Positions 18,139 to 25,594 of a stretch of DNA of 64,000 nucleotides are shown in pieces; the stretch's first letter is position 1, and each line of letters opens with the position of its first letter. Both the position numbers and the translations under genes were made by a program. Under the pieces are notes generated by a model. The model searched no databases. It saw only the letters and a program-made list of their open reading frames with translations, and was not told the DNA's origin. Where the stretch lies: contig NZ_PZJM01000016.1 in the NCBI RefSeq assembly GCF_003206045.1, positions 1 through 64,000 of the forward strand, given 5' to 3'. The DNA comes from Salinicola lusitanus. Its GTDB lineage: Bacteria > Pseudomonadota > Gammaproteobacteria > Pseudomonadales > Halomonadaceae.

Positions 18139-18172
18139 TCTCGAATACTGTCTGGATATACAGTATTCGAGA
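18139..18172 (-). promoter_or_regulatory. LexA (SOS) box in an extended palindrome
   Basis: CTGTCTGGATATACAG at 18148-18163 fits the LexA consensus CTGT-N8-ACAG. It sits in a longer perfect palindrome whose 12-base arms are TCTCGAATACTG (18139-18150) and CAGTATTCGAGA (18161-18172). It stands immediately before the radical-SAM/TIGR03915 operon and after the recQ stop. Confidence 0.85.
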
Positions 18173-18238
18173 TTGTCGAGATCGACAAGGTGGATTGCCG
18201 AATCAGAGGCGGGCGTCGACGCTGGAGAGGCTAAGCGC

Positions 18239-20332
18239 TCAGCCTGGTTGGGCCATCCGTTGCTCGATCCACGCCCTGACGTCGGGGTAGGGTCGCTGCT
18301 CGTGGACGCCGAAGCCGTTCAACTGCCGCGCCTTGAGTGGCGTGAACACCGGCATCGACAGCCCGCACAGGAAGTGGGCGATGCGCTGCGCGCCGGGCGA
18401 CGTCCCGAGCTGTTCGCGGTGGCGTTCGATGAATGGCCCGGCCTGGCGGGTGAAGTCGGCATCGGTCAGTGCGGGCAGTGCCGGTGCCTCCGGCAGACGT
18501 GCGACATGGCCGTGGCAGACCGAGCAGTGGCCGCAGCCTTGGGCGGCCTGATCCGGCTGGCCGCAGCCTTGGGCGGCCTGACTGCGGCGTTGGGCAGTCT
18601 GATCCTGCTGGCCGCAGCCTTGGGTGGCCTGGGGCTGCTCGAACCGGGTGTCGCCGAAGTAGGCGGCGAGTCGCCGGGTCAGGCAGGTCTTCGATTCGAA
18701 CAGCTCCAGCATGGCCTGGAGGCGGTCGATCTCCGCCTGCTCCCGGGATTGGCTCTCCGCCAGCAGTCGATCGGCGAGCGCGTCGATATCGAATTCGGGC
18801 TGGCGGACCTCGTAGACGTCGGTCATGCGTTTGCCTTCCAGCACCACCCAGCCCTTGTCCTGGAAGTACTCCAGGGCGGCGATGACCCTCGAGCGCGAGG
18901 CATCGATCCCCGCGGCGGCACCGGCCTGATGAAGTCGCTCGAAATCCACCGTGCCCCAGGTCCTGGCGACGGCGATGTTGTCGACGAGCAGGCGAACGAA
19001 GTCGGCGCGCTCGCCTTCGAAGCGCGCGATCAGGGCGGCGGTGTCGTCGAGATAGCGCAGTCGATACTCGGCCAGGTAGGCGAAGCGGGGCGCGATGACG
19101 CCATGCATCTCGAGCCGGACCAGCAGCGTCTTCAACGGCAGCAGCCGGACGTTGCTGTCGCGGGAGAGCGTGTTGAGCAGCACCGGCCATTGGCGCGCCG
19201 GCTGCCGGCCGGCGTCGGCGATCTCGCCGAGCACGTGGCGGATACCCTCGCGCTCCGGGGTGTCGCCGTAGACGAAGTTCTCGAGCACCCGCAGGCCGTC
19301 CCGACCGGCCAGCATCAGGCAGCGCGACGGTTTGCCGTCGCGTCCGGCGCGGCCGATCTCCTGGCTGTAGTTCTCGATCGACTTGGGCAGGTCGAAGTGG
19401 ATGACGTTGCGGATATCGCCCTTGTCGATTCCCATGCCGAAGGCGATGGTAGCGACGATGCAGGGAATCTCGCCCTCCATGAAGCCCTGCTGGATCCGGT
19501 CCCGGGTCTCGCTGTCGAGGCCGGCGTGATAGGCGCGCGCCGCAAAGCCCTGGTTCGCCAGCGCCTTCGCCACCGACTCGGCGGTCTGCTGCAGCGTGAC
19601 GTAGATGATGGTGGGCGATTGCTGTTGTGATGCGCGTTGCGGCGCCAGCCATTCGACCAGCGCGGGGAGGCGGCTGTCGGTCTCGACCGGCTGGACCAGC
19701 AGCTCCAGGTTGTCGCGATAGAAGCCGGTGGTGACGACATCGTCTTCGGCGATGGCGAACTTGGCGCGCATGTCGTCGATCACCGCGGGGGTGGCGGTGG
19801 CGGTCAGCAGCAGCGCCTGGGGGATGCCGAACTCGCGCTGGTAATCCGGCAGCTTCAGATAGTCGGGCCGGAAATTATGGCCCCACTCGGAGATGCAGTG
19901 TGCTTCGTCGATGACCAGCAGCGAAATCGCCACCTGACGCAGGAAGTGACGAAAGCGCTCGTTCTTGAGCCGCTCCACCGACACCATCAGGATCTTCAGC
20001 TCGCCGCGCCGGGCGCGCTCCATGATCTCGCGGGCGGTGTCGCGATCCTGGGTCGAATCGAGGCTTGCGGCCGCCACGCCATGGCGCTGGAGAAAGGCCA
20101 ACTGGTCCTGCATCAACGCCAGCAGCGGCGAGACCACCAGCGTGAGATGCGGCAGATGCAGCGCCGGCAACTGATAGCAGAGCGACTTGCCGGCGCCGGT
20201 GGCGAAGATCGCCGCGGTGGAGCGACCGGCGATGACGCGCTCGACGACGGCCTCCTGGCCGCCGCGAAATTCCGCGAAGCCGAACACGTCGAGTAGGGTT
20301 TCGCGGGCGCTCTGGATGTTCGCCTGGGTCAT
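18239..20332 (-). CDS. recQ: ATP-dependent DNA helicase RecQ
   Basis: 3'-5' DNA helicase of 697 residues for recombination and repair. Motifs: FATGAGKSLCYQLP (Walker A), VIDEAHCISEWGHNFRPDY (DEAH plus aromatic loop), LLTATAT, and GRAGRDG (motif VI). The zinc module normally has one Cys, a short spacer, then CxxCxxC. Here KTC and CGHCSVC are separated by an expanded tandem repeat (units like QGCGQPDQAA). The ATG at 20332 overlaps the upstream MFS stop by 4 bases and has AGGAG before it. No HRDC domain is apparent. It is co-transcribed with the MFS gene. Confidence 0.92.
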   Translation of the reverse strand: MTQANIQSARETLLDVFGFAEFRGGQEAVVERVIAGRSTAAIFATGAGKSLCYQLPALHLPHLTLVVSPLLALMQDQLAFLQRHGVAAASLDSTQDRDTAREIMERARRGELKILMVSVERLKNERFRHFLRQVAISLLVIDEAHCISEWGHNFRPDYLKLPDYQREFGIPQALLLTATATPAVIDDMRAKFAIAEDDVVTTGFYRDNLELLVQPVETDSRLPALVEWLAPQRASQQQSPTIIYVTLQQTAESVAKALANQGFAARAYHAGLDSETRDRIQQGFMEGEIPCIVATIAFGMGIDKGDIRNVIHFDLPKSIENYSQEIGRAGRDGKPSRCLMLAGRDGLRVLENFVYGDTPEREGIRHVLGEIADAGRQPARQWPVLLNTLSRDSNVRLLPLKTLLVRLEMHGVIAPRFAYLAEYRLRYLDDTAALIARFEGERADFVRLLVDNIAVARTWGTVDFERLHQAGAAAGIDASRSRVIAALEYFQDKGWVVLEGKRMTDVYEVRQPEFDIDALADRLLAESQSREQAEIDRLQAMLELFESKTCLTRRLAAYFGDTRFEQPQATQGCGQQDQTAQRRSQAAQGCGQPDQAAQGCGHCSVCHGHVARLPEAPALPALTDADFTRQAGPFIERHREQLGTSPGAQRIAHFLCGLSMPVFTPLKARQLNGFGVHEQRPYPDVRAWIEQRMAQPG
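18529..18632 (-). repeat. 30-bp tandem repeat inside the recQ zinc-binding region
   Basis: A 30-base unit beginning GGCCGCAGCCTTGGG starts at 18529 and again at 18559, then appears as a degenerate, 9-base-shorter copy, then once more at about 18610. All stay in frame, encoding the repeated GCGQPDQ-type insert between the first and second zinc cysteines of RecQ. Confidence 0.75.
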
Positions 20333-22080
20333 GTTCTCTCCTGGGGCCACGGCGCGGTCGCCGCCAGCGATTGGGCGTCGGCCGACTCCTCGGCGGGCGG
20401 TTCGGTCTGGTGGGGCGTCAACGACGGCTGGGCGTGTCGCGACGAGCGATAGCTGACGCCGTGGCGCAGGCGCGGCGCCTCCGGGCCGCTGTGCAGCGCG
20501 GTGACCCGGTCGATGATGGCGCGGTCGGCCAGGGTCAGTCGATCCAGCATGCGCAGGTGCTGCAGCCAGTTGGGCACCAGGAAGACCTCCTGCCACAGGT
20601 CGCGATCGACGACGTCCCGATAGAGCGACCAGCGCTTGGCGCCGTTGCGCAGCCGCAGCCGGCGCAGCGGACGGACGGCGCGGGCGAATTCCCGCAGATG
20701 GTCACCATCGATGCGGTACTCGACGGTCACCATCACCGAGCCCCGCGCCGGGTTGAACTCGAAATCGGGCTGATCGGTGTGGGCCTCCGGCGCCTCGACC
20801 AGATCGCCGGCGTCCAGGTTCGGCAGCTTGGAGGGAAGCAGCAGCAGCGCCGAGACGATCAGCAATCCGCCGGCCAGCATCAGCGCCATCTGCACGCCCA
20901 GCCCCTCCGCCAGTTGCCCCCATAGCAGCGAACCCAGGGTCAGCCCGGCGTAGAGCGCAGTCTGGTACAGCGCCAGTGCCCGCGCCTTGACCCAGTCCGG
21001 GACCAGGATCTGTACCGAGGAGTTATAGGAAGCCACCGCCGCGATCCAGCAGCTGCCGCCGACGATGAGTGCCGGGAACAGCACCCATAACGTGTCGAGC
21101 CCGCCCAGCGCCAGCATCACCAGCCCCAGCAGCATGGCGGAAAAACTGATCAGCCGGCTGCTGCCAAGACGCTGGCGGGCCCGGTTGACCAGTGTGCTGC
21201 CGGCGATGGCGCCGACGCCGAGGCCGCCGAGCATGTAGCCGTAGAGCGAGGCGCTGCCGCTGGGATGCTGATGGGCCAGCAGCGGCAGCAGCGCCCATAG
21301 CGCGCTGGCGGAGATGCCGAAGATGAACGAGCGCATCATTACCAGCCGGGTGACGCTGGAGTACTGGACGAAATGCAGCGCCGCCTTGACGCCTTCCCAG
21401 ATGCGCTCCGGGGGCAGGGATTTGGGCAGTACGGCACGCTTCCAGCGCCACAGGGCGGCGATCAGCCCGCAGAAGCAGAGCACGTTGAGCAGGAAGATCC
21501 ACGACGGTCCCACTGCGGCCAGCAGCAACCCGCCGATGGCCGGGCCGATGGCGCGGGCGGCGTTGTAGTTGACGCTGTTGAGCAGCACCGCGCTCGAGAC
21601 CAGGTTACGCGGCACCTGCTCGTTGACCGCGGCCTGCCAGGCGGGGGTGGTGATCGCGCCGCCGATCGAGACGCACAGAATCGAGACGATCAGTAAGGTC
21701 GGTGACAGCAGATTCAGAAACGCGATCAGGGTAACGAACACGCCGCCCAGGACCTCGATGCCCAGCCCGAACAGCATCACCTTGCGGCGATCGTAGTTGT
21801 CGGCGATCACGCCGGTGACGATCGACATCAGCACCAGTGGCAGCGCCGCCGCGACCTGGATCATCGCCACCGCCACCGCGCCGCCGTCGTTCGAGGTCAC
21901 CACCCAGGCCGCCGCCACCGACTGCGCCCACAAGCCGAGGTTGGCGAACAGGTTGGCGATCCAGATCATCCGGAAGGCGGGGACGCCCAGCGGGGCGAAG
22001 GTGCTGACATCCGCCGGGCGTGGCGGCGTCTGCTCGGGTTCGAGGGTCAGGTCGCTCTGGCGGGAAACGGGTTGCAGCAT
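20329..22080 (-). CDS. MFS exporter of the EntS/transmembrane secretion effector type (PF05977)
   Basis: Major facilitator of 583 residues with twelve hydrophobic helices (VIADNYDRRKVMLFG loop between helices 2 and 3). A C-terminal soluble extension (about residues 450-545, SVMVTVEYRIDGDHLREFAR then KRWSLYRDV) is typical of the PF05977 group that includes enterobactin exporter EntS. The ATG at 22080 is preferred; an in-frame TTG lies 36 bases upstream. It overlaps recQ by 4 bases. With a FhuC-like ATPase upstream and a siderophore cluster nearby, export of a siderophore is plausible but not shown. Confidence 0.83.
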   Translation of the reverse strand: MLQPVSRQSDLTLEPEQTPPRPADVSTFAPLGVPAFRMIWIANLFANLGLWAQSVAAAWVVTSNDGGAVAVAMIQVAAALPLVLMSIVTGVIADNYDRRKVMLFGLGIEVLGGVFVTLIAFLNLLSPTLLIVSILCVSIGGAITTPAWQAAVNEQVPRNLVSSAVLLNSVNYNAARAIGPAIGGLLLAAVGPSWIFLLNVLCFCGLIAALWRWKRAVLPKSLPPERIWEGVKAALHFVQYSSVTRLVMMRSFIFGISASALWALLPLLAHQHPSGSASLYGYMLGGLGVGAIAGSTLVNRARQRLGSSRLISFSAMLLGLVMLALGGLDTLWVLFPALIVGGSCWIAAVASYNSSVQILVPDWVKARALALYQTALYAGLTLGSLLWGQLAEGLGVQMALMLAGGLLIVSALLLLPSKLPNLDAGDLVEAPEAHTDQPDFEFNPARGSVMVTVEYRIDGDHLREFARAVRPLRRLRLRNGAKRWSLYRDVVDRDLWQEVFLVPNWLQHLRMLDRLTLADRAIIDRVTALHSGPEAPRLRHGVSYRSSRHAQPSLTPHQTEPPAEESADAQSLAATAPWPQERT

Positions 22081-22226
22081 GACAAGCTCGCAGACAGGAG
22101 GCGAATCGGAAGGCAAAGCCTGGAGATTAGCATCCTTGGTCCGCCTGCGAGGGTCCAGTGCTATCGCTAACCGGCAAGCCCCATGTCAGGAACGATGGAT
22201 ATCATGGTGACAGCGGCGATGGCCGT

Positions 22227-22994
22227 CTACTGCAGTACCGCGATGGGACAGGCGTCGGCGGGGTGGTTCATGACCCGCATGGGGATGCCGTAGATGGCTT
22301 CCAGGTTGGTATCGTTCATCATGCTGGCGGGCGCGCCTTCGGCAAGCAGCTTGCCGCTGTGCAGCGCGACCAGGTGATCGCAGTAGCGCGCGGCCATGTT
22401 GACGTCGTGGAGCACGATGATCACGCCGAGCCCTAGCTCGCGACAGAGCTTGCGCACCAGCGCCAGCACTTCGACCTGATGGGCGATGTCGAGTGCGGCC
22501 AGCGGCTCGTCGAGCAGCAGGTAGCGGCTACCCTGGGCCAGCAGCATCGCCAGCCAGACCCGTTGCCGCTCGCCGCCGGAAAGGGTATCGACCAAGCGGT
22601 CGGCGAAGGCTTCGGTGTGGGTCAGGGCGATGGCACGCTCGATCTGCTGATGGTCGTGGCCGTTGAGGCGGCCCAGCAGGCCGTGCCAGGGGTAGCGGCC
22701 GAAACCGATCAGTTCGCGGCAGGTGAGGTTCTCCGCGCTGGGCAGATGTTGCGGCAGGTAGGCGACGTGGCGGGCGAACTCGCGAGGCTTCCAGTGCGAC
22801 AGCGGCCGGCCATCGAGCCGGATGCTGCCCTGGCTCACCGGCTGTTGTTGCGCGAGCAGCTTCAGCAGTGTCGACTTGCCGGAACCGTTGTGACCGATCA
22901 GGCCATAGACCCGGCCTTCACCGAAGGTGAAATCGATGGGAGAGAGCAGCGCCTTGCCCGCAATCTCGAAGCTCGCCGACTGGACTTCGAACAT
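22227..22994 (-). CDS. FhuC/FepC-type iron-siderophore ABC ATPase (orphan)
   Basis: Cytoplasmic ATPase of an iron-chelate importer, 255 residues. Motifs: GHNGSGKST (Walker A), LSGGERQRVWLAMLLAQG (signature), YLLLDEPLAALD (Walker B), VIIVLHDVN (switch His). Sequence flavour is FhuC. No FhuB permease or FhuD binding protein gene is adjacent, so partners must be elsewhere. It lies upstream of the MFS exporter on the same strand, 146 bases before its ATG. Confidence 0.88.
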   Translation of the reverse strand: MFEVQSASFEIAGKALLSPIDFTFGEGRVYGLIGHNGSGKSTLLKLLAQQQPVSQGSIRLDGRPLSHWKPREFARHVAYLPQHLPSAENLTCRELIGFGRYPWHGLLGRLNGHDHQQIERAIALTHTEAFADRLVDTLSGGERQRVWLAMLLAQGSRYLLLDEPLAALDIAHQVEVLALVRKLCRELGLGVIIVLHDVNMAARYCDHLVALHSGKLLAEGAPASMMNDTNLEAIYGIPMRVMNHPADACPIAVLQ

Positions 22995-23225
22995 GGCCGG
23001 GGCAACCTCGCGGTGAGTGGTGGGTCACGTGACGGAATGCAATCCTAATTCAAATACGAACGGTTATCAAAGGCAGTTGTCGCCGTTTATCGTCTGGTGA
23101 CTTCCCTCGCCTGTCGACCAGCCGTCCGCCAGGAATGCGAATCCATGCAGATAAGCGTGAATTCATGGAGAGGGGCATGGACCCATGAAAAGATGCGTGA
23201 ACCCCCGAATAAGGAGCGTGAGCCC

Positions 23226-24464
23226 GTGAAACTGTGGCTATCGATCTTGCTGTTTGCGCTCGTCGGTGCGGGCGTGCTGTCCGCCGTCGCCTCCCACGAA
23301 CCGTTCGAACCGCGAATGGTGAAACTGGAAACCCAGCGGGCCCTGCCGTCGCTGGCCGACGGGCTGGCCGGGGAGTCGCCGGAGATCAATGCGCTCTTCC
23401 TGAGCTACGCCGACGAGCCGGCACTGTGGACCAGCGCCTGGCTCGCGATCCAGAACCACGGCGATCTGGCGCGATCGGCGCTGCTCGATTACGGGCTCGA
23501 TCCGGCATTCCAGCGGGTGCTGGTGCGCTACGGGGCGGATGCGGTCCTGCCGGTGGTCTATTACCGCGATCACGATATCGCCACGCTGCGGGCGCAGCAC
23601 TGGATGGGTACCCGCTACCGCGCGGCGAGCGAGCGGTTGGCGCGCTGGTGGGGCGATGACGCGCGCGATACCGATGCGGGCGTCTCTTCCAGCCAGGGCG
23701 ATAGCGAGAGCCAGGCCGAGGACGCGATCCCAGGGGAGAGCGACAAGACTGACTCATCGCTGACGCCGGCCCGCCGCGGGCAGGTCGCCATCGCCATTCT
23801 CGATGCCAAGGGCCACGATTTTCTGCAGCAGTTCGTGGTCGATCCTGACGGCGAGGTGCAGTGGCTGCAGAGCGAGCGCCTGGTGAGCGACCTCGGTGAT
23901 CTCTTCACCAGCGGGCTGCGCGACCTGGAGAGCCAGTGGCGACGCGGCGACGCGATCGGGGTGGCCGATATCGGCTGGGCGGGCGTCGACCTGCTGGTGA
24001 TGGCCAGCGCGGTCAAGGTGCTGCGGGCCGGACGCGCGGTGCGGGCGGGTGCGGCCGCCGAAGGGCAGGGCGCGCGGGCCGCCGGACGTGGCGTGCTGGC
24101 CGGTGGCGGGCGCTTCGTCAATCTTTCGCGGGCCGCCAAGGTCGCGGCGATCACCGGCACGGCCTATGTGGTCGTGCGGCATCCCAGTCTGGTCAGTGCG
24201 CTGGGTGCCAACGTCTCGCGATGGCTGGGCTGGCCGGTATGGCTGGGGCAGTTTCTGCTCTGGGTGGTGGTGCTGTTGCCGCTGCTGATCGTCGTCCGGT
24301 TCGTCTATCGCTGGTTGCTGGCGCCGCTGCTGTGGCTACTGGTGCCGTTGCTGAGAGCGACCTCGAGAACGCCGCGATGGCTGATGAAAAGGCAGCGCTC
24401 GCCTGGCAATGGCACACTGCAGACTCGACCGGAAAACGATGCGAGAACGGATCCCACGCTATGA
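23226..24464 (+). CDS. Hypothetical membrane protein
   Basis: Protein of 412 residues that I do not recognise. It has an N-terminal hydrophobic helix (LWLSILLFALVGAGVL), a long soluble region rich in Asp/Glu/Arg, a Gly/Ala/Arg-rich stretch (AAAEGQGARAAGRGVLAGGG), and two or three C-terminal hydrophobic segments ending in basic residues. The GTG at 23226 is preferred because AAGGAG lies 9 bases before it and the signal-anchor follows. Its stop overlaps the ATG of a GNAT acetyltransferase gene (ATGA), so the two are translationally coupled. It is divergent from the FhuC-like ATPase. Confidence 0.65.
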   Translation: MKLWLSILLFALVGAGVLSAVASHEPFEPRMVKLETQRALPSLADGLAGESPEINALFLSYADEPALWTSAWLAIQNHGDLARSALLDYGLDPAFQRVLVRYGADAVLPVVYYRDHDIATLRAQHWMGTRYRAASERLARWWGDDARDTDAGVSSSQGDSESQAEDAIPGESDKTDSSLTPARRGQVAIAILDAKGHDFLQQFVVDPDGEVQWLQSERLVSDLGDLFTSGLRDLESQWRRGDAIGVADIGWAGVDLLVMASAVKVLRAGRAVRAGAAAEGQGARAAGRGVLAGGGRFVNLSRAAKVAAITGTAYVVVRHPSLVSALGANVSRWLGWPVWLGQFLLWVVVLLPLLIVVRFVYRWLLAPLLWLLVPLLRATSRTPRWLMKRQRSPGNGTLQTRPENDARTDPTL

Positions 24465-24934
24465 AACACGAAGCCTGCGATGACAACGAAGCCTATCGCC
24501 TGGTCCTCGAACCGCCCGATATCGAGACCTATATGCGGCTTCGCCGCGAGGCCGGCATGAACCCGCGCAGTGCCGCCGGTGCCGAGCGCGGCCTGCCCGG
24601 CAGCCTGTTTGCCGTGCAGGTCGTCCACCTGGGGGAAGAGGGAAACGAGACGGTGGGCATGGGCCGCGTCGTCGGCGACGGCGGCTGCTTCTACCAGGTG
24701 GTGGATATCGCCGTGCAGCCGGCACACCAGGGGCGTGGCCTGGGCAAGCGGATCATGGCCGAGATTCGCGCCTATATCCTGCGCGAGGCGCCGGAAAACG
24801 CCTTCGTCAGCCTGCTGGCAGACGGCGAGGCCCACCGGCTCTACGCCCAGTTCGGCTTCGAGCCCACCGAGCCTCATGCCATCGGCATGGCGTGGTATCC
24901 CGACCGAGCCGGCCATCGGTCGGCCGAAGGCTGA
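24461..24934 (+). CDS. GNAT-family N-acetyltransferase
   Basis: Acetyl-CoA-dependent acetyltransferase of 157 residues. Motif A with the pyrophosphate-binding loop is VDIAVQPAHQGRGLGKRIMAE, with motif B around HRLYAQFGFEPTE. The acceptor is unknown. The ATG overlaps the stop of the preceding membrane protein by 4 bases. It ends 19 bases from the convergent sigma factor gene. Confidence 0.85.
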   Translation: MKHEACDDNEAYRLVLEPPDIETYMRLRREAGMNPRSAAGAERGLPGSLFAVQVVHLGEEGNETVGMGRVVGDGGCFYQVVDIAVQPAHQGRGLGKRIMAEIRAYILREAPENAFVSLLADGEAHRLYAQFGFEPTEPHAIGMAWYPDRAGHRSAEG

Positions 24935-24953
24935 CTGGCCGATCAGCGGGCGG

Positions 24954-25466
24954 TCAGTGCCGTGGCTCGCCGTCCAGCATCTCCAGCTCGTCCTGACAGC
25001 GGGTCGTCGCCTGGGCGATATAGCGTCCCGCCATGCGCTCCGAGACGCCGAGACGCTGGCCGATCTCGCGCTGGGTCAACCCTTCCAGGCGATGCCAGAT
25101 CAGTGCCTGGCGCAGCCGATCGGGCAGTGCACCCAACGTTCGCGTGAGCTGATGGACACACTGTCGCTGGCAGGCATCTGTCTCCGGGCAGACGCGCGGA
25201 CAGACCAGTACCGGCTCCAGCGCATCGATGGCGATCAGTTCGGGGTGCTGGCGGCGTCGATGATCGATCAGCAGGTTGCGAGCGATACGGAAGAGGTAGG
25301 CGCGCGGATTGTCGAGCACCCGGCGCACCGGCGCGTCGAGCAGACGCAGGTAGGCGTCATGGCAGAGATCGGCGGCCTGGTCCCGAGAACCGAGTTGGCG
25401 ATCGAGAAAGCCGAGCAGCTCGTGGTGGTGTTGACGGTAGAGGGATTCGAACATTGCTTCGCGCAT
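24954..25466 (-). CDS. ECF-type RNA polymerase sigma factor (FecI/PvdS-like)
   Basis: Alternative sigma factor of 170 residues. Region 2 (DLCHDAYLRLLDAPV, NPRAYLFRIARNLLIDHRRR) binds core and the -10 element. Region 4 (LPDRLRQALIWHRLEGLTQREIGQRLGVS) binds the -35. It belongs to the iron-starvation sigma group by sequence and context. No FecR-type anti-sigma gene is adjacent, so it may work like PvdS. A strong Fur-like site lies 47 bases upstream. It follows dfoC on the same strand and may drive the siderophore genes, which is inference. Confidence 0.86.
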   Translation of the reverse strand: MREAMFESLYRQHHHELLGFLDRQLGSRDQAADLCHDAYLRLLDAPVRRVLDNPRAYLFRIARNLLIDHRRRQHPELIAIDALEPVLVCPRVCPETDACQRQCVHQLTRTLGALPDRLRQALIWHRLEGLTQREIGQRLGVSERMAGRYIAQATTRCQDELEMLDGEPRH

Positions 25467-25512
25467 GAGGGCGGCCCCGCGGGCAGAACGACAAAAGTGT
25501 CGCGATCATGGC

Positions 25513-25531
25513 AAAAATGAGAATCATTAGC
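25513..25531 (-). promoter_or_regulatory. Fur box upstream of the ECF sigma gene
   Basis: AAAAATGAGAATCATTAGC matches the 19-base Fur consensus at 15 positions. It lies between dfoC and the sigma gene, 47 bases before the sigma start, so iron repression of the sigma factor is expected. Confidence 0.72.
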
Positions 25532-25594
25532 AATAAGTCATCACCGGGCGCCTCATGGCCGCCCGGTGGTGACGTGTTTCGCTTAACGGTAGGC

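Noticed and set aside
18529-18632. recQ repeats considered as CRISPR or inserted element
   Set aside because: They stay in frame within RecQ and encode a repeated peptide.
22995-23100. Fur box upstream of the FhuC-like ATPase
   Set aside because: AT-rich sequence with partial matches only (around GATAACCGTTCG on the minus strand); too weak to claim.
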